The notes: generated by a model not told the origin, from the letters alone. Counted from the stretch's first letter, positions 1 through 11,000 are shown. The stretch is 64,000 bases of DNA from Hordeum vulgare subsp. vulgare (GCF_904849725.1 NC_058521.1:143930744-143994743); one strand, 5' to 3'. Made by a program: numbers and translations.

Positions 1-785
1 CCTCCCCAAGCTTGTGGGAGACTCTCTTCTTTAGCTTGAGCAAAGTAGTATATTTCCTGCAAGGCAGCTTGCTTATTATGGGCAAGGAAATATTTTTCAG
101 AGAAGTAGTAGACCATATCCTGGGTGCTACGCACGCAACCAGGAGCAAGAGAAGTGAACCAAGTCTTAGCATCATCCTTTAGCGAGAAAAGAAACAGCTT
201 GAGGATATAGTAGTGGCGGCTCTTTTCCTCACTAGTGAATAGGGTGGCTATATCGTGCAATTTGGTAAGATGTGCTACGACCGTTTCAGACTCATAATCG
301 TGAAAAGGATCAGATTCGACCAAAGTGATTAACTCAGGGTCGACAGAGAATTCATAATCCTTATCGGTCACAAAGATAGGCGAAGTAGCAAACTTCGGGT
401 CGTATTTCATCCTAGCGTTCAGACATTTTTCTTTCCACTTGAGCAGTAATTTCTCAACATCATAGCTATCCTTACAAGCAAGAAAGTCCTCAGCTATCTC
501 TCCTTCCATAACATAACGCTGAGGCATATCAGGCAATTCGTATCTAGGAGAGCTAGTTCTAGCAGGCAAAATAGCAGGTTCTACTTCAATAGTATCAACA
601 GTTTCAGAAGTATCATCACATCTAGCAGCAACTCTAGCAATTTGTGCATCAAGGAATGCACCTAGTGGCAAAGCAGTATCAAGCATAGCATCATCATAAG
701 CATCATGGGCAGCAGAAGTAGCATCATCAAGCACAGGCCACATATCAAGATTTCTAGCAGGAGGTGGTGTCGCAAACTTACTCAT
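1..785 (-). CDS. gag: Gag polyprotein, partial (Retrotrans_gag type)
   Basis: The minus-strand frame is open from about 893 to base 1, where the window cuts it. It contains the Gypsy gag core (HYYILKLFLFSLKDDAKTWF, then FTSLAPGCVR), which in the family forms the capsid. Element C's gag begins with two ATGs (MFTM); here both positions are CTG (about 882-893), so the first usable start is the MSKFAT methionine at 783-785. The N-terminal low-complexity region is shorter than in C, which has expanded DAMLDT-like repeats. No stop or frameshift is visible. Either the element is young or this segment escaped damage. Confidence 0.8.
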   Translation of the reverse strand, partial: MSKFATPPPARNLDMWPVLDDATSAAHDAYDDAMLDTALPLGAFLDAQIARVAARCDDTSETVDTIEVEPAILPARTSSPRYELPDMPQRYVMEGEIAEDFLACKDSYDVEKLLLKWKEKCLNARMKYDPKFATSPIFVTDKDYEFSVDPELITLVESDPFHDYESETVVAHLTKLHDIATLFTSEEKSRHYYILKLFLFSLKDDAKTWFTSLAPGCVRSTQDMVYYFSEKYFLAHNKQAALQEIYYFAQAKEESLPQAWG

Positions 786-934
786 AACTGAAGGTGAATC
801 AAGTGCAGAGCTAGATTGCAGTTCCTTACCTGTCCTCGTAATTGAGAGCAAGACTTTAGTTCTTGGATCTATCGGATTCCTCAGAGTGACCAGCAGATGT
901 AAATCCCAAGTGACTCAGAGAATATAGTTGTGCT

Positions 935-1011
935 TCCCCGGCAATGGCGCTAGAAAATAGCACGTTGATGGGAGACTATTCTTGACTTTGGCTTCCCCGG
1001 CAACGGCGCCA
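935..1011 (-). other. Primer-binding site and a second PBS-like copy
   Basis: 994-1011 is TCCCCGGCAACGGCGCCA on the plus strand, identical to the 3' end of plant tRNA-Asp(GUC) as I remember it, so on the element strand it is its PBS, 11 nt from the LTR. A degenerate copy lies 59 bp further in at 935-952, and both are followed by AGAAAATAG. The duplication therefore includes PBS flank as well as PBS. Confidence 0.8.
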
Positions 1012-1022
1012 GAAAATAGTCT

Positions 1023-2465
1023 TGATAACCCACAAGTATAGGAGATCGCAACAGTTTTTGAGGGTAGAGTATTCAACCCAAATTTACTGATTCGACCCAA
1101 GGGGAAGCCAAAGAATATTCTCAAGTATTAGCAGTTGAGTTGTCGATTCAACCACACCTGAAAGATTTAGTATCTGTAGCAAAGTATCAGTAGCAAAGTA
1201 GTATCATAGCAGCAGTAACAACAGTAACCAGTAGCAGCAAAGTGACAACACTAGCAGCAAAGTAACAGTAGTAGCAACAGAGTAATAGTAGCAGCAGTGA
1301 CAGCAGTAGCGGCAAAGTAACGTAGCAAGGACCAGTAGGAAAAACTAGTAGGCATTGGATCGGTGATGAATGATTATGCCGGATGCTATTCATCATGCCA
1401 TAGTTATAACACGGAGAGATACGTAACTAGCTCCAGTTCGTCAATGTAATGTAGGCATGTATTCCGTATGTAGTCATACGTGCTTAGGGAAAAGAACTTG
1501 CATGACATCTATTGTCCATCCCTCCCGTGGCAGCGGGGTCCTAATGGAAACTACGTGATATTAAGGTTCTCCTTTTAATAAAAAAGCCGGACCAACGCAT
1601 TAACACTTAATGAATACATGAACTCCTCATAATATGGTCATCTCCGGGAGTGGTTCCGGCTATTGTCACTCCGGGGTTGTCGGGTCATAACACATAGTAG
1701 GTGACTACAACTTGCAAGATAGGATCAAGAACACACATATATTAGCGACAACATAAGAGGTTCAGATCTGAAATCATGACACTCGGGCCCTAATTACAAG
1801 CATTAAGCATGGCAAAGTAGTAGCAACATCAATCTCGGAACATAGTGGATACTAGGGATCAATCCCCGTCAAAACTAACTCGATTACATGATAGATCTCA
1901 TCCAATCCATCACCGTCCAGCAAGCCTACGATGAGATTACTCACGAACGGTGAAGAGCATCATGGAATTGGCGATGAAGGAAGGTTGGTGATGATGATGG
2001 TGACGATCTCCCCTCTCCGGAGCCCAGAACGGGCTCCAGATATGCCCTCCAGATGAAGAACAGGAGGTGGCGGCGCCTCCGTATCGTGAAACGCTATGAA
2101 CTCTTCTTCTTGATCTTTTTCCGGATGAAAGGGACTAAATAGAGCTGGATTTGGAGGCGGTGGAGTTTTGTGGGCCCCACAAGCCTACCAGGCGCGGCCA
2201 GTGGGGCCCGCGCCTGGTGGGCTTGTGGGCTCCACGCTCCACTTCCTCCGCTGATTCTTGCGCCAGTATTTTTTATATATTCCACAAAAATTGTCAGTAA
2301 GTTTTTAGGTTATTCCGAGCACTTCTATTTCTGCGCAAAAACAACACCATGGCAATTCTGCTGAAAACAGCGTTAGTCCGGGTTAGTTCCATTCAAATCA
2401 TGCAAATTAGAGTCCAAAACAAGGGCAAAAGAGTTTGGAAAAGTAGATACGATGGAGACGTATCG
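1023..2465 (-). repeat. 5' LTR of element 1
   Basis: The inner end is TGATAACCC on the plus strand (LTR terminus GGGTTATCA) and the outer end is GATACGTCTCCATCGTATC-like, giving about 1443 bp. Inside are a CAG/TAG-rich minisatellite (1187-1331) and a GC-rich stem with arms CCCACAAGCC (2177-2186) and GGCTTGTGGG (2220-2229). The part from about 2270 to 2465 is collinear with the LTR of element C (7270-7477). Confidence 0.85.
1187..1331. repeat. GTAGCAGCA-rich minisatellite inside the LTR
   Basis: Irregular repeats of GTAGCAGCAAAGTAACA-like units. Reverse frames give only leucine-, cysteine- and tyrosine-rich nonsense, so it is not coding. Longer homologous arrays lie in both LTRs of element C. 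Confidence 0.7.
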
Positions 2466-3085
2466 GGCATCTACGTAATTTTCCTGTTGTTGCTATGCTT
2501 GGTTTGCTGGGATCTGATGGATTATGAGATTATGTTCAGATTGTGATGAGTTATATATTTGATTATCCTTTTATATTATGTTCTTTAGTGATTCATGCAT
2601 GTTCTCCGTTGCTTTTTATTGCTTTGGCCAAGTAGTAGATTCTAACTCCAAGAGGGAGCGTTATGCATGATTGTGGGTTCATGCCCCCTGATATCTAGCT
2701 TGAGTGATAGAAACATGATACTAGGGAATGTCTTGTTGCCACCAGGGAGAAAACATCGGTGCTTGTGACCACGGTTGCAAGGATTTTTTACCTTACACAA
2801 AGTTCGTTAATGTAGTTGTTCATTGCTTTGAGTTTACACTTAGGGTGGGGCTCGCAACTTAATACCAGCGAGACGTTCTGGATAGATATCTCAAGGTGGA
2901 TGATTAGCAAGTAGATGCTGATGAATAAATGGTCTACTTTCCTTGGCGTACTGCCCATTACTTTTGAGCCTCTAACTTTCTAGTAGCATGACTAGCATTG
3001 CGGTGCGTTTATAATTCTGTCAAGTGCCCAGCTGTAATTTCTTTACCCATGCATAGTTGTTTATCGTATTTTTGGAGAGAGACAT
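2466..3085 (+). repeat. Old Gypsy LTR, left fragment
   Basis: This plus-strand stretch resembles the interior of a Triticeae Gypsy LTR: a block about winter-type GTTGCCACCAGGGAGAAAA wording and GTAATTTCTTTACCCATGC are familiar to me from such LTRs, though I cannot name the family. It is cut on the left by element 1 and on the right by element B. Reading continues at 18918 after the duplicated GACAT. No coding potential is seen. Confidence 0.6.
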
Positions 3086-4628
3086 TGCTACTTCTCAAAC
3101 AACAGCGCCAGAAATTGACACGTTGACGGAGACTTGCTTGCGTTGGTTTTTCCCTTGAAGAGGAAAGGGTGATGCAGCACAGGAGCAGTAAGTATTTCCC
3201 TCAGTTTGAGAACCAAGGTATCAATCCAGTAGGAGAATCTCGTCAACAACAGAGTACCTGCGCAACCACAAACGAGCTTGCACCCAACGCTATAAAGGGG
3301 TTGTCAATCCCTTCATGATTGATTGCAAAGTGAGATCTGAAGGCGGGAAGTGCAACGAAGTAAAAGTGTAAGGCTGAAAATATGGTGTGAAGTAGACCCG
3401 GGGGCCATAGTGTTCACTAGAGGCTTCTCTCAAAATAGCAAATATTACGGTGGGTGAACAAATTACTGTCGAGCAATTGATAGAACCGCGCAAAGTCATG
3501 ACGATATCTAAGGCAATGATCATAGATATAGGCATCACGTCCGAGACAAAAAGACTGATACTTTCTGCATCTACTACTATTACTCCACACATCGACCGCT
3601 ATCCACCATGCATCTAGTGTATTGAGTTCATGACGAATAGAGTAACGCCTTAAGCAAGATGACATGATGTAGAGGGATAAACTCAAACCAATGATGAAAA
3701 CCCCATCTTTTTGCCCTTGATGGCAAGAACACGATGCGTGCCTCGCTACCCTTTCTATCACTGGGTGAGGTCACCGCACGGTATGAACCCAAAACCAAGA
3801 ACTTCTCCTATTGCAAGAATCATAGATCCAGTTGGCCAAACGAAACCCACAACTCGAAGAGAATTACAAGGATATCAAATCATGCATATAAGAGATCAGA
3901 AGAAACTCAAATAAGATTCATAGATAATCTGATCATAAATCCAGAATTCATCGGATCTCGACAAACACACCGCAAAACAAGATTACATCGGATAGATCTC
4001 CATGAAGATCATGGAGAACTTTGTATTGAAGATCCAAGAGAGAGAAGAAGCCATCTAGCTACTAGCTATGGACCCGTAGGTCTATGGTGAACTACTCACG
4101 CATCATCGGAGAGGTCATGCTGTCGATGAAGTAGCCCTCTGTATCCGAATCCCCCTCCGGCAGGGCACCAGAACGTGCCCAGATTGTATCTTGCGGAGAC
4201 AGAAGCTTGCGGCGGCGGAAAAGTACTTTCGATGATCTCCTGATTTTTTCTAGGATTTTAGGGAATATATAGGCAAAAGACCTAGGGCAGAGGAGGTCCA
4301 AGGAGCCCACAAGCCTCGGAGGCGTGGGCCCCCCTGGCCACGGCTAGGGGGCTTGTGGGGTCCCTGGTGGCCCCCTGCCTTGGTTCTCAAGTCTCCTGGT
4401 CGTCTTCTGTTTCGTAAAAAATCTTTTTGGAAGTTCTATTCCGTTGGACTCCGTTCAAAATCCTCCTCTGAAAAGGGTCAAAAACACAGAAAAAACAAGA
4501 ACTCGTGCTTGGCACTGAGTTAATAAGTTAGTCCCAAAAAAGATATAAAAGGCATACAAAACATCCAAAGTTTGACAAGATAATAGCATGAAACCATCAA
4601 AAATTATAGATACGTTGGAGACGTATCA
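3086..4628 (-). repeat. 3' LTR of element B
   Basis: About 1543 bp, plus-strand ends TGCTACTTCTC and GAGACGTATCA. It is followed at 4629 by the reverse complement of the polypurine tract, which makes it the 3' LTR. A TATATATT stretch (about 4264-4271) lies 40 bp beyond a GC-rich stem with arms CCCACAAGCC (4306-4315) and GGCTTGTGGG (about 4350-4359). A PBS-like remnant ACAGCGCCAGAAAT lies inside it at 3102-3115. Confidence 0.9.
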
Positions 4629-5690
4629 AGCATCCCCAAGCTTAACCCCTGCTCGTCCTTGAGTAGGGAAGTGATAAAGACTGAATTTTTGATGTGGAAT
4701 GCTACTTAGCATAGTTGTCCTTTGTAACTTCTTTCATGTGACATGAATGTTCAGATCCGTCAGATTCAAAACAATATTTTTCTATTGACATGAAAACAAT
4801 AATACTTCAAGCAAACTAGCAAGGTAATCATGAACTTTCGAAATAACAAGGCCAACGAAAAATATCCCTACAAAATCATATAGTCTGGCTATGCTCCATC
4901 ATCCTCACACAACTAATTTAAATCATGCACAACCCCGGTATTGGCCAAGTAATTGTTTTCGCACTCTTACTTTCTCAAACCTTTTATAACTATCACGCAA
5001 TACATGAGCGTGAGCCATGGATATAGCACTATAGGTGGAATGGAGTGTGGTGGTGGTTGTGAGACAAAAAAGGAGGAGATGGTCACATTGACTCGGTGTA
5101 TCAAAGGGCTATGGAGATGCCCATTAATAGATATCAATGTGAATGAGTAGGGATTGCCATACAAAGGATGCACTAGAGCTATAAGTATGTGAAATCTCAA
5201 AAGGAGAACTAGTGGGTGTGCATCCAACTTGCTTGCTCACGAAGACCTAGGGCAATTTGAGGAAGCCCATCATTGGAATATACAAGCCAAGTTATATAAA
5301 AAAAGATTCCCACTAGAATATGGTGGTGACGAAATGAGAGGCTCTCAATCATGAAGAACATGGTGCTATTATGAAGCACAAGGGTGGAAAAAGATAGTAG
5401 CATTGTCCCTTCTCTCTTTTTCTCCCTTCTTTTATATTTGGGCTCTTTGGCCTCTTTTTTTATTGTGGGCAACTTTGGCCTCTTTTTTTATTCACATGGG
5501 ACAATGCTCTAATAATGATGATCATCACACTTTTATTTACTCACAGCTCAAAGCTTAGAACAATGATGACTATATAGGAAATGCCTCTGGCAGTGTACCG
5601 GGATGTGCAACGATCTAGCTTGGCGTATGATGTTGAAACATCTCGCTAGCTATCTTACGATCATGCAAAGGCAATATGAGAGTGACGGCA
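4629..5690 (-). other. PPT and distal 3' region of element B
   Basis: Starts with AGCATCCCCAAGCTT (4629-4643), the reverse complement of the PPT next to the 3' LTR. The rest is collinear in reverse with 42060-43030 of element A and 25343-26420 of element D, so it is a conserved untranslated region. Short ORFs here are not conserved and I do not call them. Confidence 0.75.
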
Positions 5691-7477
5691 TGATCGTGCA
5701 ATCTCTGGCGTTAACTAGACGAATGCTTATGACAACGAACCTTCTCCTGCAACGGCACCAGAAGAATGCTGATAGCACTCCCCGGCAATGAAACTAGAAG
5801 AATGCTGTTGACGGCCCACGAGCGCGTGGGTTCGCAACAGTTTTCGAGGGTAGAGTATTCGACCCAAATTTATAGATCGCCTAAAGGCGGTGAGAAAATA
5901 CTCTCGAGTATTAGCAGCTGAATTTGTCGGATTCAACCACACCTGAAAGATTAGTATCTACAAGCACAGTAGTAACAGCAAAGTAGTATGATAACAACGG
6001 TGTCAGAAACGATTTGTTGACGGCAGACTATTCCTAACAATTGTATCAATGGCGCCTTCGTTGCCGCGTCGACGGAAGTTGTCAATTCCCATCAACGGTA
6101 GGTGAACCAACAGTGTAGCAGGTAGTGGCAGTGTAACAAGCAATAGCAGTGGCAAGGAACAGCAGTAGTGATAGCAGTAGCAAGTAGCAACAATAGCAAG
6201 CGACAGTAGTAGCAACAGTAGTAGCAGCAGCAGCAAAGCAAGACAAGTAAAGGCAGTAGCAACAGTAGTAACAGCAGCAGAGCAAGACAAGTAACAGCAG
6301 TAGCAACAGTAGTAGCAGCAGCAGAGCAAGACAAGTAACAGCAGTAGCAACAGTAGGACAAACTCATAGGCAATGGGTCAGTGATTTGTTTGGATGATAT
6401 TCATCATGCAACAGCTATAACACAGAGAGATAAGTGGCTAGCTCCCGTTCGTCAATGTGATGTAGGCATGCATTCCGTGTGTCGTCATACGTGCTTAGGG
6501 AAAAGAACTTGCATGACATCTATTGTCCATCCCTCCCGCGGCAGTGGGGTCCAAAAGGAAACTACAGGATATTAAGGTTCTCCTTTTAATAAAGAACCGG
6601 ACCAACGCATTAGCACTTGGTGAACACATGAACTCCTCAAACTATGGTCATCACCGGGAGTGGTTCCGGTTATTGTCACTCGGGGGTTGCCGGATCATAA
6701 CACATAGTAGGTAACTACAACTTGCAAGATCGGATCTAAAACAGACATATATTGGTGACAACATAATAATTTCAGATCTGAAATCATGGCACTCGAGGCC
6801 TAGTGACAAGCATTAAGCATGGTAAAGTAGTAGCAACATCAAATCTCAGAACATAGTGGATACCAGGGATCAATCCCCATCAAAACTAACTCCATTACAT
6901 GATAGATCTCATCCTACTCATCACCGCCCAGGGAGCCTACGAATAGATTACTCACGAACGACGAAGAGCTTCATGGAATTGGAGAGGGAAGAAGGTTGAT
7001 GATGACGATGGCGACGATTTCCCCTCTCCGGAGCCCAAGACGGACTCCAGATCTGCCTCCAGATGAAGAACAGGTGGTGGCGGCGCCTTCGTATCGAAAA
7101 GCAATGAAAACTTCTCTTTTTATTTTTTTCTGGGACGAAAGGCAACTCATAGAGCTGGAATTGGGGGCGGCAGGTGCCTATGGGCCCCACAAGCCTGCCC
7201 ACCGCCACCAGGGGGGTGGTGGCGGAGCAGGGGCTTGTGGCCCCCTGGCCCACCCCCTGAGGTGGAACTTGGTGCAGATATTTTTGATATTTTCCAAAAC
7301 TGCTCCCCGTAAATTTTCAGGACGTTTGGAGAACTTTGATTTCTGCACAAAAATAACACCAAGGCAATTCTGCTGAAAACAGCGTCAGTCGAGGTTAGTT
7401 CCATTCAAATCATGCAAATTATAGTCCAAAACAAGGGCAAAAGAGTTTGGAAAAGTAGATACGTTGGAGACGTATCA
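5691..7477 (-). repeat. 3' LTR of element C
   Basis: 1787 bp, plus-strand ends TGATCGTGCAATC and GGAGACGTATCA, followed by the reverse PPT ACTCCCCCAAGCTT (7478-7491). It contains two PBS-like sequences (5744-5763 and 5779-5799), a minisatellite (about 6115-6358) and a GC-rich stem with arms at 7186-7195 and 7231-7240. Confidence 0.88.
6115..6358. repeat. CAG-type minisatellite in C LTR
   Basis: About 45-bp units containing GAGCAAGACAAGTAACAGCA, with a matching array at about 14595-14835 in the other LTR. Long open frames across it encode only leucine/cysteine/tyrosine repeats and are treated as artefacts. Confidence 0.75.
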
Positions 7478-9414
7478 ACTCCCCCAAGCTTAAAACTATG
7501 CTTGTCCTCAAGCAACTCAGTTGACAAACTGAGAGAGAAAGAAAAACTTTGACAAACTCTGTTTGATCTTGTTGTTGCAACTATGTCTAACTCAGAACCA
7601 AAATTTCAGCAAGATCACAAGTTAACCACATAAGCAAATGACACAAAGGTCTCACGGTAAACTAATATCAATGGCATAATCAGCTAACGAGCAAATAATA
7701 ATGAGTTTCAAATACCAACACTTCAATCAAAACAAGCATGAAGCAATATGAATAGATGGTATCTCGCTAGCTCTTTCTGAGACCGCAAAACATAAATGCA
7801 GAGAACTTTCAAAGATCAAGGGCTGACTAAACATTGTAATTCATAGCAACGAAGATCCAGTCATAGTCATACTCAATATCAATCAAAAGCAAAGCATAAA
7901 AATGACAGAAGTGCTCTCTAATTGGTGCTTATAAAAGTAGAGGATGACTCGACAGGAAAATAAATAGACAGGCCCTTCGCAGAGGGAAGCATTGATTTGC
8001 AGAGGTACCAGAGCTCAAGCTTTTGAAAATAGAGATAATAATTTTGGGTGGCATGCTTTCATTGTCAACGCAATGATCAAGAGTTCTCAATATCTTCCAT
8101 GCTACTCATGCAGTAGGCGGTTCCCAAACAGAAAAGTAAAGTTTTAACTCCCCCACCACCAATCAATCACACTCCACGGCTAGCCGAATCCTCGGGTACC
8201 GTCCATACTAACATCAATCTGGGGGTGTCTTGTTTTACAGTTATGTTTTCGATTTAAGCATTGAACTGGGCATCCCAAATACCGGCCCCTTTCTCGTGAA
8301 TGACTGTGAATAAACACATGTCGAGTATAACACTCCTAGCATGGAAGATAACAATAGCCCTCTGTCACCACATGAGCGGTTCAGGCATGCAAAACAGATT
8401 ATTTCTTGAAGGTTTAGAGAATGGCACATGCAAATTTACTTGGAACGGCAGGTAGATACCGCAAATAGGTAGGTATGGTGGACTCTCATGGAATAACTTT
8501 TGGGTTTATGGAGGTGGATGCATAAGCAGTATTCCTGCTTAGTACAAGTGAAGGCTAGCAAAAGACTGGGACGCGACCAACTAGAGAGCGACAACAGTCA
8601 TCAAGATGCAATGAGTTTGACTAACATTGAATGCAAGCATGAACAGGATATAAATCACCATGAACACGAACATCATAGAGGCTATGTTGATTTTGTTTCA
8701 ACTACATGCATGAACATGTGCCCAGTCAAGCCACTTGAAACATTCAAAGGAGAATACCATTCTATCATACTACATCACAGTCATCTCAAAATCTATGTTG
8801 GCAATCAAGACAAACCATTATAAGCTCTCAGCTAAATAAGCATGGCATCAGAAACTATGATCTCTATGTTGTCATTGCAAACATGGTTCTCTCACAACAA
8901 AGCTAAATTTGGGTCGACAAGCTAGTCATATTAACAAAAACAAAATAGATAGAGTTCATACCAGCTTTTCCGTCTCAGTCACTTCATCATATATCATCAT
9001 TGTTGCCTTTCATTTCCACAATCGAACGGTGAAAACGATAATAAGCGCATTGGACTAAGCTGAATCTGCAGGCAAACACAAAGGAGAAGACAAAATAACA
9101 TGGCTCTTTGAAAGCTAAACAGGTAAGCATGCAAGAACCAATAAACATTGTAACCAATATCTTCTACCTTGACACAAGGAAAAAGAAAACTATTTACACG
9201 GGAAAGTTCCCAACAAGCAAAAGAAGAAAGAAAAATCTTTTTGGGTTTTCTCAAAAGGACACAAAACAAGAAAACAAGAAAACGAAAATAAACTAGCACG
9301 GATAATATAGTGGCAAAATGTAAACACCGGCTAACAGAGTGAAAGCATAAGCATGAATGTAAAGTCGGTGAGAACACGTACTCCCCCAAGCTTAGGCTTT
9401 TGGCCTAGCTTGGT
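7478..9414 (-). other. PPT and 3' region of element C
   Basis: The true PPT is at 7478-7491. Its core is repeated at about 9380-9394 (CTCCCCCAAGCTTAGG), just past the stop of the ATHILA-like ORF, so both ends of the 3' region carry a PPT-like tract. Between them I find no recognisable protein; the sequence is AT-rich and the short ORFs have no known motif. Confidence 0.65.
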
Positions 9415-10436
9415 CTACTCCCATGGATGATCCTGGCGAAACCCAAAGTCATAATGGGTGTTATACGGGAGTGCTGCAGCCACTGCCCGAATAGCTGCCT
9501 CACGAAGTCGAGCAGCAGTCGCCTCCCTCTCATACTCCTCTGCCTCTCCTATGGTTATGTAGTATCTTCGTTTAACCTGAAAATCACAGAAAGCAGGAGC
9601 GGGAAGGGTAATATGGAAAACACGCTGCCAGTTAAATATCAAGCGGTATAGGAGGGATCCATGATCTCTCTCAAGCAACTGGTAGCGTGTTAGAGCGACA
9701 CGATAAGGTAGGCTGTACAGAGAGGAGGGTCTTCTGGGCGGATGGATACTCCAAGAAAGTTTGCTAAGCGTGTAGCATAAACTCCACCAAAGAAATCCCC
9801 CTCACTGGCATTTTTATTCAGCCTCGTTGCTATAATAGCTCCCATATTGAAGCTCCTGTCACCTGTTACTGCGCTCTTAAGGATACTAAGGTCGGAAGCA
9901 CATAGGTGACAATGTGCACCCTTGCCGTTAACGCACCTACCTATGAAGAGGGCAAGGTAGTGCAAGGCAGGGAAATGGATGCTTCCTATGGTGGCTTGTG
10001 TGATATCTCTGGTTTCTTCAACAGTTATACTGGAGACAAAGTCTCTAACCGAAGACTTAGGAGGATCATTAACACTACCTCCATCGGGTATCTTGCAAAT
10101 CCTACTGAAATCCTCCAGACCCACGGTATAGGATTTATCGTACAAATCAAACAGCATGGATGATTCATGGCCAACTAAAAATTTAAATCTACGCACGAAA
10201 GAGGCAGTGAGCATAGCATACTGTTCACATTTATCTGAGAGCAATTCTTCTAACCCGCCATTGCGGACAAGTGCATCAAACTCATCCTTGAAGCCTGCTT
10301 CGATCATGAACTCATCGGAAGGCCATTCACATGGTTGCACCGGTGCGTCCCTTAGTTGAAAAGGTTCGGGCTCCCAAAAGGAGAGACGAGGACCCTTCTT
10401 ACTTGAGGAACCATCATGAAACTTCCTCCTGAACAT
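9415..10436 (-). pseudogene. ATHILA ORF-1-like gene, frameshifted
   Basis: The product resembles the ATHILA ORF-1 family found in Ty3/gypsy elements of plants, whose role is unknown to me. The visible start is MFRRKFHDG (ATG at 10434-10436). Recognisable blocks are FDLYDKSYT..LEDF, FVSSITVEETRDITQATIGS, FPALHYLALFIGRCVN and FFGGVYATRLANF. Near 9700-9730 the frame breaks: the upstream part runs to a stop at about 9690, and the downstream part (YRLIFNWQRVFHITLPAP to DHPWE) continues in another frame to 9415. One small indel explains this. The gene is separated from PR by about 0.68 kb that looks like part of an LTR, and a candidate intron (10449-10670) lies just before the ATG. Confidence 0.7.
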
Positions 10437-10448
10437 AATTTCCTTTTG

Positions 10449-10670
10449 CTGAAATTTTTGAAGTTCAAGAGAAAAGTGAATGAGGACCAACCATACCTTG
10501 TAGCAACTACTCCTACTAGTGCCTAGAGACCGTATCACGCGCTAAAAGTAATTGGAACCAGCTAAAATCAACATTTATAGCTCAAGAATAGGGTCACCAA
10601 GGTAGCAAGAATTCGCGAAGGATAAAGCACTGGAGCAAAAACTAATTGGACCAATGGAGGAGTCACTTAC
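10449..10670 (-). other. Candidate 5' intron of the ATHILA-like gene
   Basis: On the minus strand a donor-like G/GTAAGT is at about 10665-10671 and an acceptor TTTCAG at 10449-10454, 13 nt before the ATG. Removing it would give a 222-nt intron in the 5' leader. This is inferred from splice consensus only. Confidence 0.4.
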
Positions 10671-10794
10671 CAAGGAGTAATTTCCCCAAAACAGTTCAGA
10701 GAATGGTGCTTTGAGCAAGGATATCGAAAATCACAGCCAAATGAGCAAGAACACGGGTTTGAGCTGCGAAACAATTTTTTTTGGAGGTGGAAGA

Positions 10795-11000
10795 AGAGGC
10801 TGGGAGCTGGAATGAGTGGAGGGGGTGCATGTGGGCTCCACAAGCTTGCACCCCGCCACCAGGGGGTAGGTAGCGTTGGGGGGGGCTTCTGGCCCATTGG
10901 TCAGGCCCCCTGGCCAGCTCTCAGGCCCAGAAATTTTCAAAAATTCCAGAAAAAATCATACTAAATTTTCAGGACCATCGGAGAACTTTTATTTTCGAGG
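10795..11000 (-). promoter_or_regulatory. LTR-U3-like segment inside element C
   Basis: Read on the minus strand this spacer repeats the order found in C's own LTR: GTCCTGAAAATTTA, then GGCCAGGGGGCC, then CCCCCTGGTGGCGG, then GCTTGTGG and a GCCCAC block. In the LTR these lie just upstream of the TATA region (about 7150-7345). Here they lie upstream of the ATHILA-like gene. I infer a second internal promoter; a decayed LTR insertion is the alternative. No clear TATA box is seen. Confidence 0.5.

Larger units (their letters stand above)
1..2465 (-). mobile_element. Gypsy LTR retrotransposon 1 (5' half, cut by window edge)
   Basis: Read on the minus strand, the order is 5' LTR (2465 to 1023), a tRNA-Asp-type primer-binding site (1011 to 994), then gag to the window edge. 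The gag closely resembles that of element C (12959-14110), so they belong to the same or sister families. The LTR outer end reads CGATACG rather than TGATACG, a point change. The element sits in an older plus-strand Gypsy LTR that resumes at 2466, so GGCAT (2466-2470) should be one copy of its target duplication; the other lies outside the window. Whether pol exists cannot be seen. Confidence 0.85.

Noticed and set aside
994..1011. tRNA-Asp gene fragment
   Set aside because: Only the last 18 nt match, next to an LTR; it is a primer-binding site. The same applies to 14152, 17340, 29711 and 38610.
6003..6373. Several overlapping minus-strand ORFs rich in Leu, Cys and Tyr (also 14491-14883 and 1187-1396)
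   Set aside because: They are translations of the CAG/TAG minisatellite inside LTRs, open in several frames at once.
8500..8823. 107-aa plus-strand ORF in element C 3' region
   Set aside because: Antisense to the element, no motif and no counterpart in other elements.
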